A stretch of DNA of 64,000 bases, taken from Dermatophagoides farinae (taxonomy: Eukaryota > Arthropoda > Arachnida > Sarcoptiformes > Pyroglyphidae). Of this stretch, positions 13,511 to 39,447 are shown piece after piece; position 1 is the stretch's first letter, and every line of letters begins with the position of its first letter. The translations under genes were made by a program, and so were the position numbers. Below the pieces are notes generated by a model, which was not told the DNA's origin, did no database searches, and saw only the letters and a list, made by a program, of their open reading frames with translations. The DNA is taken from the NCBI RefSeq assembly GCF_024713945.1, contig NC_134677.1, forward strand, positions 6,699,001 through 6,763,000. Reading direction: 5' to 3'.

Positions 13511-14307
13511 AGTATTGTAATCTGTATGTTAGAATTTCATAAAATTAAGAATGATGTACGAATCGAATTGAAATGCCAAAAAAAAATTTTTTTTTTTCAA
13601 GTAATAACCAAAAAAAATAATGGAACCATTCATTTACTATTATTATTCACAAGTGTCAATGTCATCTTTTTGTTTTTATTTTGCCCAAAGGTGTGTCATT
13701 TTTTTTTCATCTACTAATTTCATTTCAATTTCTGTCATCCAAAATGATATCTATGATCGAAAGTCCAATTTGTAATGTAATAGAATTTTTTTTTTTATTT
13801 TCTCTTTGTTTTCCACACACACACACACACACACAGCTACAAAGCTGAGAAACAACAACAACAACAAATATTTAACAAATACAAACATTGAAACGAAAAA
13901 AAAAATGAATGTGAATATAATATAACAAAGATAATAATAGTAACAGTAGTAATATAAATTAGCAGAGTTGTTGCCCACCATTGTCAACCGATAAATATAA
14001 ATGACGACAAATTGTGAATGTCCTAAACAGAACAGAAGAAAACAGGGAAAAAAAATCCAACTTTCTTCACAATTGTTATTTCTATTATAATATTATATTG
14101 TCGTACAAATGAATAGTGAATTTGATACGTACATTTTATATTCAATTATTAACATGAGGATGGTAGATATAATAATAATAGATTATTAAGTAAACACTCA
14201 CATAGAAACCGACGTAGAGACCAAGAAAGTTTCGTTTTTTTTCCTACTTTTGGATCAATAATTGGACAATTATGGATTCAATTAAGCTTCCAGATGTATT
14301 TGGTACA

Positions 14308-14332
14308 TGTGTGTGTGTGTGTGTGTGTGTGT
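14308..14332. repeat. (GT)n microsatellite
   Basis: About 12 uninterrupted GT units in the gene-poor region. Confidence 0.85.
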
Positions 14333-15417
14333 TAGAATGACGATGACAGCATCGACGTTGACGTTGACTTTCTTCCAGATCATATTATATATAATAAAGT
14401 GGCAATTAAATTTTCCTTATTCAATGGTAAGAGGAAAAAAAATATTATCATCATTCAAAAAGTGATTGAACAAGTTCATATCATGATCACTGTATCACTG
14501 TACTAGCCAAAAAAAAAATCATTATTATCATTAAAATGATGATGATCATATGAAACGAATAAATGAAAAGAATCAAAAAAAAAAGAGAAGTAAAGAACAA
14601 GTACAACCTTAATTAATTAGTGCGTTTTAGGGCTCATATAAAAAAATCGTAAACTTCAACATCATATCAGCAAAAAAACTTTTTCATAGTTTTTGAAAAA
14701 CAAGAATCGAAAACAAATGTGTGGTTCCATTTCTTTCATAATATTCAAGCTCAAGAAATAAGATGTTTCAACTTCAGTATATCACTCAACTTTTCCTTCT
14801 ATCTCCTCCACCTTCCCACCCCCAAAACAAAAACAAATGACGATGATGATGATTATTATTATGAACATAAAAGTAATTTTGCATGAATGAATCAATAATT
14901 CATTTGGTTCATAAATATACATTGATAACAGTTGTATAACGACAATTCAAAAAAAAAATGTCAATTAATTTGCCCAAAAATAACTACCACACACACACAC
15001 ATAGACAAAAGGAAAAAAAGTAGAAAAAAATGAAACTCGAAACATAATGATGATGATGATGGAAATCCATAATGAAATAGACGAAAATTTCATTCTGCAT
15101 AATCAAGACAATATGATTATAATGATGAATTTGCCTAAAATGAATGAAACATTTGGAATTTGGTGAATTAAGAAGAAAAAAAAATTATGTGACAAATTTA
15201 TTGATTGACAGTTAAGTAAGAAAAATAAAATGACAAAAAAAAGACATTCACGAATACAAATCGGTAATTGGATATATTAAATAGATTACTTTTGATATAT
15301 TATACAAAGATGATGAGTAAAATTTAATTCCATTATATGGCATTTTTTTTGTCACCATTCTTAGTTTTTCTTTTCTAGACGATATTATCCAATGCAATTT
15401 ATCAATGGTAGCCTGAT

Positions 15418-15455
15418 CAACAACAACAACAACAACGACGACGACGACGACGACG
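15418..15455. repeat. compound (CAA)n(CGA)n microsatellite
   Basis: A CAA run passes directly into a CGA run. The change of unit by one base suggests a point mutation that then spread by slippage. Confidence 0.85.
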
Positions 15456-17260
15456 GTGAAAACCAACATCGACATTGACATTTACTATCGAATAACGACA
15501 ATGACAATTATAATAACAAACAAACAACTACCGAAAATAATAACGAAAATATATATTATATTCAATTATGCAAATCAGCAAATAATTGCAATTTTTTTTC
15601 AATTACGACCAAAAGAAAAAAAAAACACTATCAAATCATATGAAGAAAAGTAATGAGAAAAAAAAATTTGCTTTGGTATGTTTTTGTGTGTGTGTGTGTA
15701 TGTGTGTGAATCTTAATTAACTTTTTTTTTCTTTTCCAACTTTACTGAAATGTTATGTATATTCGGATGACTGGCGTCATTCGGGTATTTTATATTACAC
15801 ACGCACATGAACAGATAAAAGATGTTCGGAAATACATAATAACGACGAAAATAAAGCTATGGAAAAGGAAAAAAAAATTCTATAGGTATTATCTATCCAT
15901 TTATCTAAATGTGTGTGTGTGTGTGTATTGTGTCATTTCAAATGAATTAGATGAGGTGTAAAAAATGGCAAACAATTGTCACTTTGATTAATTTCTATAT
16001 ATGTATGTACTAGCTGATTTTGACAAGAAATTATGATTAGTTTTTTTTTCATTAACAATACCTATTTGCAATTCATAATAATGAAAAAATTATTTCACAA
16101 ATTAATAATAATCATCATCATTATATGGGAAACAAACTTGTTTTTTACAAATTCAAAAAAAAGAAGGAAAAGGAAACTTTCTCCAAAACAATGACAATAA
16201 CAGAAAAAATTTGTCAAATAATGATGATGATGATCGATAATCATTGCATCGACCTTGGGTTCAATATTTCTCGAAAAAAAACTAGACATTTGTAATTTGT
16301 CAAACAAAAAAAAAAATAAAAAAAATTATTTAATCAATTTCCCGTTAACTATTTTCAAATTAATCAGCGTGCATTTTTCATTCAATGACGGAAATCGAAT
16401 AATTCATTTGTTTGTCTGTGTCTGTGTGTGTGTGTTAGTCAATTTGTTTGCAAAAAAATGGGATAAAAATTTTAATTAAAAAAAATTTCACTTGCCTATT
16501 TAATTCAAAATGATGATAATTCGATGGCAACAAAGAGAATATGATGATGATGATGATTATGTCAAGATTGTTGTCGTTGTCAAAATGAATATTTCTACAA
16601 TTATAATTTTGTTTTTTTTTATATAATAATGAAATTTCACCAGATTCTGGATCATAATCAGTAAACAAATGTTTCATTTTAGTAACATATATTGTAAAAA
16701 ATTTCAAGATGTCTTTGGCTGTTGTTGTTTTGTTCGTATGGTTGATGATCATTAAAATAATGATGATGATGACATACACAGACAGACTTCAATACAAACA
16801 CATAGCAACAATACATATAAGTATAAACCAGAGACATTGAATGATGTTCAAACCAATTAATCGGGATTGTTGTGTAAACACAAAATTTGTTTCATCAAAG
16901 TGCTTCATTCAAACTAATTAGATTCCGACCGAACAAATAATTTTCGTTACGTTAGTTGTGTTTGAAAACTTCGCCGTTACTTTTTCGGAAAAAAAACCGA
17001 TAAGAGAACGCATACACACACACACACATCTGATGAACCAAACACGACCATAGTCCAATCACGACTAACTATCCGATGAACAATACGTCTTCCTTTTTGT
17101 TCAATTAAATTTTTCCAATATATATCATTTGTACCATATACAATTGTGTAGTGAGAGAAAGTGAGAGAGCAACAGAGTCAGTCCAAAAAAAAAATCGAAA
17201 GATTGATAGTGATGAGAATAACAAAGCAGGAATTTTTCACCAATGAATAATGTATTTTTT

Positions 17261-17268
17261 TATCGATA
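17261..17268. promoter_or_regulatory. DRE (TATCGATA) at the MYBBP1A promoter
   Basis: A perfect palindromic TATCGATA, the DREF-binding element of insect housekeeping promoters (family knowledge). I noticed no other exact copy in the window. It is followed directly by AGATGGC, a YY1/CTCF-like core. Position suggests the core promoter of the MYBBP1A-family gene and a transcription start just downstream; this is inference. Confidence 0.5.
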
Positions 17269-17383
17269 GATGGCAACCATCCACGAATACGATAATATCG
17301 ATTGTATCCCAACACACGTGTGTGTGATATTTTCAAGAATTGGATTCGAAATATATAAATATTTTTTAAAATTTGTTATAATT

Positions 17384-20300
17384 ATGAAACTTGTCAAGAA
17401 AAAAAATGATTCAGATGGCCGAAAATCCAATGCCAATTGTAATCAGATTATTCTTGATCATTTTTGGCATCTATCCGGATCGTCCGAAGAACGTCGTTGT
17501 CGTAGCGTTCAAATAATTGTTCAGAATTTAACCAAACAAATTTCCAATAATCAATATAATGATTTATCATATTGTTTGGATCGTCTGATTCGTGGTCTTA
17601 CATCAAGCCGTGAATTTTCTCGACACGGATTCTGTATTTTATTAACAGAATTATTGCAACATTTTCCTGAACATACCGATGTAGCCGATGTTATCAAGAT
17701 TGCTGAAAAAGAATTTGGCCATTTCAAAAGTGATTTCGATTCTGAGCTAACAATAGCCTGGACTTTGTTCATTAGTTGTTTGTTGAAAAGCAAACGAATC
17801 ACTAATGACACAGATAAAGAAATAATTACGAAACTCTTTGAAAATTTATTCTTGATTGGCTGCAAGAAAGATTATGTCGAAATTATTGTTTGTTCATTGA
17901 TGAATAGCTTTTACGAAATATTTTCTGATGACAAGGAATTGTTTCAAGAAATCGTGGTTGATCGGCTCATGAAAATGGATGAACATGGCAATATGCTATT
18001 CAAAACCTATCTTATACTGTTATGTTTTCAAAGATTTAAATTGTCTAAAGAATATATAGTGAAAAACGTCTACAAATCCAATAGCAAAGATTTCACGAAC
18101 ATAATCAAATTGATTAAAGAAACGAGTAAATTTCAGCCAAATATTCATCCAATCATAGAATTATTTACTGTCTTAATCAAACAAATCGACGGCAACAATT
18201 TGGATGAATATTTTGCCAAATTGATTGAGGGAATTTTCAAAGTTGACATGGTAAAGACATCATTAGGATTTGACATTATTCCAATCATGCTGGACAATGT
18301 ATCACACCATTCTCAGGTAAGTGTTTGTTGAATTTGTTTCTTTTAAAAATTTATCATATTGAAAAAATTAAAATTACAGATCAAAACTATTCTATCGCCC
18401 ACCGTGATTCGACTTCTTATTCAAACGTTATCGAATAAACAACACCCATTGAACAAAGCTGCATTGGTTTTTTGTAATCGACTTGAAAATTATTCATTGA
18501 AAATCAAAGATCAAACTAGTTTGCAGATTGAATTTGCCCGATGTTTTATTGAAAAACCTGGATCGATAAATTTTGATGAATTATCGCGATCAAAATTATT
18601 GTTTAATATTCTGAAAAATTTTAGTAATGATTCGATCAAAGAATGGATATCGATTCTAATGGATTTGATGATCAAACAGGACAACGTTGTGGCCAGTGAT
18701 TTTTATCGTGTACGTTGTCTACAACAAATAACACACCTATTGAAATGTTATACGGGTGATGATGAATTTTTAATGAAAAATTGCAAAATTTTTCTTGTCT
18801 TTACATATTTTGAACGATTTTCGGAAGATTTAATATTGGACAATGATAGTGGAGAAAAATTGAAAAGATTCAAATATCCAATAAGTGAAAAACTTCGCCG
18901 ACAGTTTAAAAGTTCATTTCAAAATGTTATTGTTCATTTATATGCCATATCATCTACTGTGTCAACCAATTCTGGTTCCATTACTTTCAAAAACAAACTT
19001 GCAAACCAAATAGAAATGCTGACTCAACTAAAAGATTTTATAATGGTTTTGATTAAAGATAAAAAATTGGAATTAGTAAACAAACAAATTTCAATGAAAA
19101 AATTCCGAGAGGTATTATTGGAAATCAACGAAAAATTCGACTCCATCAAAACCGAAGAAAATAAATGCTACGTTTTTCGTTTATTTTATCTTCATTTCCT
19201 AATCGAATCATTTGAAAATTTATCCGATATACAAACCATTTTGCCTGATTTCAATGAATGCTTTAATCGAGCATTTTCCGACAAAAATCCAAAAGAAAAA
19301 TCAAGCGATCCTCTTTGGTCGGATGTACTTGTTGACCTTTTAATCTCTTTGATTACTAAATCAAAATCTACAAAAAATATTATCCTAATGACATTCAAAT
19401 ATCTGGTTCCATTCATAAGTCCAATTGGAATACAAAGTCTTAATGAAGCATTTGTAAATGATGGAACGATTGAGTTTGAAGATGAAGATATGGATGATGA
19501 GGAAGACGATGATGATGATGATGGTGATGGTGAAATGGAAACTACTGATCAGATTGTTGATACTGATGAGGATGACGATGAAGATGATGACGTATTGGAA
19601 GATGATACAGAGCCAGTTGATGATGAATTCAAAAAGAATGTCCTCAAAGCATTGGGTTCAGCGGCTGAACATGACGATGATGGAGATGATTCCGATGAAG
19701 TTTTGAGTGATAGTGAAATGTTCAAATTGGATGAATCTTTAGCTCAGGTTTTCAAGCAAAAATATGGCGAAAAAAAACGACAAGCGGAAAAAGCTTCAAT
19801 GATCAAATCATTCAAACTTCGTGTGTTAGATCTTATTAAAATATTAATCGACCATCATCCTAAACTTTCAGTTGAAATCGTATTCACAATTTTGACGAAT
19901 ATTTTCAATTTTCTCAAATCCAATCATTCATCGAAGAATTTGACTGCATTGAACAATAAATGTCAGCAATTGCTACAACAAATTTCTAAAACTAATCCAG
20001 TCTTCATTGAAAACGAAAAAATTGCAAAAGATGATTTTGAAAATTTACTAACAGTGTTACTAGAATTACAATGCAAATGTAAAAATATGGATCTGCAAAA
20101 ATCGTTTATCGCATTAACATCATGGCTCTTGTCTTTATCTCGAAACCATTTGTCCGAAAATGATCTGGAATTTTTCCATGAACACATAGAACGAAATTTA
20201 CTTAATTTCTTTAAGCGTGCCCATAATGAAATCAAGCCTGAAGTTTTTAAAACAATCATACCACAATTATACCGAGAAAACTTTTTTGACAGTTCATTTT

Positions 20301-20668
20301 TTGAAATTATTAATCAATTTTCTTCCGACGACAAAGTACGGCCATTCAAACGTTGTATTGCCTTAGATATACTTGAAGGAATTTTGAAACGTATTAGTGA
20401 TGATCAAAAAACAGAGTCACGATTAATTGAATTTGGTGAAAAATATCAACGTGAATTGTTGGAAACGTTGAAAAAATCTCAACAAAACGAAATCAAGATT
20501 ATTAATTTGTACATCCAAGTATTGATGGTCATCGATATATTTTCATTGAAAACATCGGAAAATATTAAAACCGATATTTTACAAGCCATCAATTCATTGC
20601 CGAAAAATTTTCGACGTCAAATCAATAAACAATTTGTAAACAAATTGAAAAGCATTGAATCCAATTGA
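17384..20668 (+). CDS. Mybbp1A: MYBBP1A / DNA polymerase phi-family nucleolar protein
   Basis: Two exons, 17384-18316 and 18380-20668, joined across a 63-nt GT-AG intron in phase 0, giving 1073 residues. The N-terminal third shows the family signature: ILDHFWHLSGSSEERRCRSV followed by YCLDRLIRGLTSSREFSRHG, matching the RLxRGLxSSREaaRxGF block of MYBBP1A and yeast Pol5. The rest is helical repeat-like sequence, interrupted by an Asp/Glu-rich stretch at about residues 678-727, typical of the family. Family knowledge: these are nucleolar proteins acting in rRNA transcription and ribosome assembly; the polymerase name is historical. The frame is open from an ATG at 17270, adding 38 residues, but that ATG has a T at -3, overlaps a promoter-like motif and adds a non-basic hydrophobic segment. 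I therefore prefer the ATG at 17384 (MKLVKKKNDSDGRK). AATAAA lies 27 bases past the stop. Confidence 0.87.
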
Positions 20669-20694
20669 TTCAATTTTAAAAAAAAAGAAAATTA

Positions 20695-20700
20695 AATAAA
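20695..20700 (+). terminator. polyadenylation signal of the MYBBP1A-family gene
   Basis: AATAAA, 27 bases downstream of the TGA stop, with a T-rich stretch following. Implies a 3' UTR of about 50 bases. Confidence 0.55.
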
Positions 20701-20768
20701 AATGATGATGATTTTAAAAAATTTTGTGCCAAAAGTTGTGAATTGTATTAATTTCAATCGAATTTCGA

Positions 20769-20779
20769 TAGATGTCGCG
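20769..20779 (+). promoter_or_regulatory. ATAGATGTCGC motif
   Basis: Eleven bases identical to the minus-strand site at 51036-51046. Lies between the MYBBP1A-family gene and the CRP gene. Function unknown; CTCF-like core by resemblance only. Confidence 0.3.
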
Positions 20780-21658
20780 AAAATATGGAATTTCGAAATT
20801 GCATTATAACAAGTGGTGTGTATTTGTTTTGGGTATAAACTCGCCCATCCACGCGACGACGAGTATCCAACGAATTCGCAATTTTTTTCAAGGTTTTTTT
20901 TTCACTCAAAAATTTCGATTTTGTCATTGGAGTTCCTGGTTTTTTCTTTGAGTGTGTGTTTGTGTGTTACTTCTACCTCTCATCTTCATCGTATATATAT
21001 TATTTTATCATCAACAAAAGTAGGTTTAAAATTATCAAAAATTTTGTAGATTAAATGATTCGACAAACCACCTGTTTGATATGATTTCTATTAATTGATA
21101 AATCCATTTTGACATTTTGTTTGTTACACTTATGATTTAAATGAATATAATTAGCCAGAAAAAAAATTGTTTTTATGCGGAAAGAAAAATATCATTAACG
21201 TGTAGGAATTGTCTGCCATTATTAATTGTTTTTGTTTGCATATATGCTATCTAGAGATAGTGATCAGTTGTGGCTTTTTTTTTACAGATTGGAATCATCA
21301 TCGTATATCCTCCTTATTTGGCTTTTTTTTTGACGGCTATACCCATCATCATTGTTAACGATCATCAAATATTGCCACGACGGTCTATTTCATTGTTTGA
21401 AGTCGTTTTCAATAGCTATCATATCGACAGTGATTTGTTAGTAACTTTGCGCTCATCTTTACTGATTTGTTATCAGAATTCACATTTTTCCAATATTTTC
21501 TATAGAAATCATTGTATATTTTCTGATTTGTCACCACACAAATATCATCATATATTTTTATTATTTATTAACCATATTAATTATTATATATTATTGCATT
21601 GTCATTTGATCGTGAATAGCTCAGGCCAATAACCAAATAAACATCAAAAATATACAAA
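20780..21658. other. 5' region of the CRP gene
   Basis: Spacer ahead of the two-LIM gene. A strong acceptor-like sequence, a T run ending in ACAG at 21287, suggests that a 5' UTR exon runs from about 21288 into the first coding exon, with the transcription start further upstream. A 120-codon open frame at 21270-21632 lies wholly in this segment but is hydrophobic and Ile/His-rich with no family features, so I do not call it a gene. Confidence 0.4.
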
Positions 21659-22578
21659 ATGGCGATCTGTGCCCGTTGTAGCAAGACTGTATATTTCAAC
21701 GAAGAGAAAAAAGCAATTGGAAAAAGTTTCCATAATTCTTGTTTCGTATGTGGTAAGCGGAAATATGAAACCCTATACCCCTCCTAACTCTGTTATTAAT
21801 GAATGTCTTTTTTTTAGCCAACAAAGAATGTAAAAGAAGATTGGACAGTGGAAGTTTGACTGAACATGATAGTGAAATATATTGTAAACAATGTTATGGC
21901 CGTTTGTTTGGACCCAAAGGATATGGGTATGGTTACTATATTTATTATTCTTTTACTACTATTTTTATTCCAAATCTAATTTTTAAAGGTACGGTCAAGG
22001 TTCTGGAACACTGTCAATGTTCACTGGAGAGAAATGTACTAATGAACCGCCAACATCAAACATTCCATCGACTGCTCAGGCATTCGTCGCTCCAAAAAAA
22101 GCAGCTCCAATTTCACAAAGTAATGGTGGTGGAAAAGTATTTAAATTCGGTGGTGCAGACATTTGTCCACGTTGTAACAAAGGTACTTATATTTAGGATT
22201 TGGTTACATTTAGAAAACTTTTTAAATGAAAAAAAAAATTCCATTCAAAAAATAGCCGTTTATATGGCCGAAAAAATGATGGGAGGTGGTTATGCATGGC
22301 ATAAAAGTACCTGTTTTACCTGTAAAGAATGCAATAAACGTTTGGATACAACCACTCTATGTGAACGTGAAAGTGATATCTATTGTAAAAGTTAGTTCAA
22401 TCAATTTATTTTTTCCTTTATATTAAAAAAAACATCCAATTCAATTACTAAATTTTCAATTTTCATTCCAGCTTGTTATGCCAAACTTTATGGTCCAAAA
22501 TATTATGGACATGGCCATATAACGGCACCGATAGAGGCAGCAGCAGCAGCTACAACCGATAGTCAACAAACGGTATAA
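21659..22578 (+). CDS. cysteine- and glycine-rich / muscle LIM protein, two LIM domains
   Basis: Five exons, 21659-21752, 21818-21926, 21989-22182, 22256-22390 and 22472-22578, giving 212 residues. LIM1 starts CARCSKTVYFNEEKKAIGKS and ends at the CKQC pair. It is followed by FGPKGYGYGQGSGTLSM, the Gly-rich CRP signature (usually KYGPKGYGYGQGAGTLS). LIM2 starts CPRC and contains WHKSTCFTC and CKTC, followed by LYGPKYYGHGH. Introns of 62-81 nt fall in phases 1, 2, 1 and 1. Family knowledge: CRP/MLP proteins bind alpha-actinin and actin at Z-discs and support muscle differentiation. The two-LIM layout is that of vertebrate CSRP1-3; Drosophila Mlp60A has one LIM and Mlp84B five. The protein ends with a short Ala/Thr tail. 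No further LIM-coding exon was found before the neighbouring kinase gene. Confidence 0.93.
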
Positions 22579-23816
22579 TGGAATTTCACCAATATTATAT
22601 AGATGGTTGAAAAATCCCCATATATGGATAAAGTAAATATATGATCAAAAAAAAAAAAAATTTTTTTTGCCAAATTTACATATTTTGCCATTGAAATGTT
22701 ATTAACGAGTTTACATAACTGAATTTGACCATTAATATTTTTGCCATAAAATTTTCAGAAAGAAAAATTTTTTTCATTTTATTATTATTATTATTATTAT
22801 ATTTTTGCACAAAATTTGAAAAAATACAATTTCCAGGTAAGTAGGTAGGTTGTACACAAAGAGAGAGAGAGACATTATAATTTCATTAATGATGACGAAA
22901 AAGTAGATTAGACGACGTGTGTGTAACAATGAATTAAGAAAAAAAAACAAAAAAAAAAATCGCTTTTTTCGCAATAAATCAGATGTTTGATTCTGAGTTT
23001 GCAAACTGTAAGTTGTTCCAAAGTTCATGATGATGATAATTTGACAAAATGTTGACACAGAATGATTTGACAAAATTTTTTTCTCCGTTATGTTTTCATC
23101 ATTCGGTCGGTCACTTTTATATATTATTACGATTAAGAATCAAATTATTATAAAGATAAAGATAACACACACACACACATATACTATGCTCATTCAAAAA
23201 AAATTGAATTGCAAATTTTTTTTTTTGATTTTAAAATCAGTTTGTGGTTTTTGTTCGGTTATGTGATGAATTTTTATCTTTGCAATGGAATGTAAATATT
23301 ACAATAGGTATCACTTTTTTTTCAAAATAATTCATGATAATATTCCATTTTCAACATTTAGTATTGGCAAGGCGGGGTATTGATTCTGAAATATGTGGTT
23401 TGAAATAGCTGATGATGATGATGATGATGGTCTTTTCGTTATTTTTTTTGCATTCTATTTATAATCATATTCAATCAAAATCGATGGACTAAATTAGAAA
23501 TTTCTTCTAGTTTGTTTTTGAATTTTGTGTGTGTGTTTGTGTGTGTAAATGTGTTTGTGTTTTCGTGTATGTATATATGTGAGAGGCATTTTTTTTTGTC
23601 TGGATTCAAAAGCACATGGTTGATTTATTTATTAGACATATATACGTTGTACGTAAATTGAAATCGATATATATATATAACAGACGAGAGATTCTTTTTT
23701 TTTCTTATATGAGAAAGAGAATGTGAATGAGTGAATGGAATGTATGAATTCAAAAAGAATTGGTCGATAAATTTTTCATTTCTCATCTATTACGGATCAT
23801 TGATTAGGCAGGCAAG
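22579..23816. other. convergent 3' spacer between the CRP and SAD kinase genes
   Basis: AT-rich 3' flanks of two converging genes. TTTATTTATT at 23624-23633 gives overlapping AATAAA signals for the minus-strand kinase. ATG and GT repeats are present near 23410-23430 and 23526-23546. No gene is seen. Confidence 0.5.
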
Positions 23817-37358
<13,542 letters not shown>

Positions 37359-38658
37359 TTTAGCTTTCGTTTGTTTGTTTGATTTTTTTTTTGTTTTGGC
37401 GAATATTCTCAATTTGAATTCGATTTGAGAGGAATAATGGGAGAGGAAAAATATTTCTTTTTTTTACAAAAAAAATAAAAATAATCACAACTGTGAGGGC
37501 ATTGCACACAAGCTCACTATATGCTGATCATTCGATTTTTTTTCTGTTGTTTTCAATATGAATTATTCGAGAGAAAAAAAACAAGAGCAAGCAAGATGTG
37601 AAGAATATTCAATTTTTTTCCTGTTTCTTATTGGTCAAAGATGTAATCAATATGAATCGATAAATTGAATAATGATGAGAAACGAAGAAATCATCACCAT
37701 GATGATGATGAATTAAATGATGTTGACATTCAATCGCTGTTGTTGTATTCATGTTTGAATTTCGAAAATATTTCCAATACATTCATTATTTATTTTGTCT
37801 ACAGATACAGTTTTTAATAATAAAAATAGAATTCTTTGGTGTCAATTACTTTTTCGTTTTGTTTTGTTTTGTTTTGTTTGTTTATTTGAGCATTATGTCA
37901 TAATATTCACACATTGAACATTTTAATCATCATCATCATCATTATTATTATCATCACAAATGACGGAAAATCATCGACCGAAGATGATTGAAATGACATA
38001 AAAAAATGTAGTTGACATGGATGATTGATCTGAGAAATTATTCCAAGAAATGAGAAATGAAAATGGGTGGCAAATCTTACAAATATTGATTTGAGATTTG
38101 ATGATGATGATGACGATGATTTGATCACACTATTTATTTCACGATTTAATGATGATGACAAACATTCGTATTGACCGTTTAGTCTTTGATTTTTGTTCTC
38201 ACATTTAATTTTATTATAAGACTTGAGCCTTTGTATGTGTACAGTTAGTTATCATGGTTTTCGCGTTTTCTTCAAATTTTTTTTCGGTCATCGAAAGAGC
38301 AAAGAAGAGAAGGTGTAGCATGTAATTTTTTTTCTTTATTTCTTGATTCTTCTTCCTCTATTTGTATTTGTTGTCTAGTGTAGATTGTCCACACGAATAC
38401 CGGACAAATAAAAAAAATATTAAAACTCATCATTGTGTCATTGTTGTTGTTGTTGTTGTTGTTGCTGTCGTCATCATCAGTGTCGCCGTGTTTAGAGGTA
38501 AAAAAGAACAATTCTTTTTTTCCGAATTGAAATCGAAAAAGAATCGAGAAGTAGAATAGAAAAATGTTATTCGGGTGTTCCAAAAAAAAACTATTCTTAA
38601 TGTAGTTGTGGCGGTAGCGGTGGTGATGATTGTGGTAGCAGTTTTGATAAGGATTCAA

Positions 38659-38662
<4 letters not shown>

Positions 38663-38689
<27 letters not shown>
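38663..38689. repeat. (GT)n microsatellite
   Basis: About 13 GT units in the gene-poor region. Confidence 0.85.
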
Positions 38690-38695
<6 letters not shown>

Positions 38696-39436
38696 AATAT
38701 TGATGCGTCCCGTATTCTGAATTTGGAATTTTTTCATCTTTTTCCAAATGTCATCCCTAATATTAGAATACACAGACATACAGAATAAGAACGTTTCAAA
38801 CGAATACAGATCGTTCATGATCATAGTATACTATAATTTTTTTCAATGTTTTTTTTTTGAGGTCGAAACCAACCAAATGAAAGCAATATTGTGAATGGAC
38901 AACATAAGTGGTAAAGCAAAACAAAAAAAAAAAAATCAATATCTTCCACGACCACTACCACATTCTGTATGATATTCTCGATTTACTTTCCCTTCCCGGT
39001 CCTTATTCTTTCTCTTCATGTGTGTTCCAATGAATATATTGGGCTACACGTCAAACATGTTTGAGTTCCAAAAAAAAAGAATTGTTACCGTTAAAACCAA
39101 GGCTGCATGACAAACACAAACACACACACATGATATATATAGCTTAAACTGATAGCAGTTGTTCATGGTCAACACTTTCATGGATCAGAATATTGAATGT
39201 CAGTTGATACTTAGTTGGCATATTATTCTATTTTGGAACCATCAAGAAAAAAAACAAGAATGAACACGCCCAAATTCCTAAATTCAAATTGAATGTGCAT
39301 AACAACAGCAACAACAACAACAACAAATATGATGACGATTGCGACCACCACAACTATAAGGAAGTGGTGGTGCCAATATGATGAAAATAATTTTTCAAAA
39401 TTCCAAATTCCATCAATTCTATCGTTGACAACATGT

Positions 39437-39447
39437 ACGCCATCTAT
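39437..39447 (-). promoter_or_regulatory. ATAGATGGCGT motif
   Basis: On the minus strand, within the divergent intergenic region; same family as the sites at 6063, 17267, 20769 and 51036. Resembles the arthropod CTCF core; function is inference. Confidence 0.3.

Larger units (their letters stand above)
7445..17260. other. gene-poor, repeat-rich region upstream of LMO gene B
   Basis: Nearly 10 kb without a convincing gene. It contains many microsatellites (listed separately), an A24 tract at 9599, a G12 run at 12341, TTGG repeats at 12466 and CAA/CGA repeats at 15418. As it lies upstream of LMO gene B, which is a developmental regulator in known animals, it may hold enhancers or distant 5' exons; that is inference. 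One compact minus-strand reading near 16630-16700 is less repetitive than its surroundings (see findings). Confidence 0.45.

Noticed and set aside
19458-19706. Met-rich frame inside the MYBBP1A-family gene
   Set aside because: Shifted reading of the GAT-rich acidic block of the real frame.
21270-21632. 120-codon plus-strand frame ahead of the CRP gene
   Set aside because: Hydrophobic, Ile/His-rich, no family features, and it overlaps a strong acceptor-like signal that better fits a 5' UTR exon of the CRP gene.
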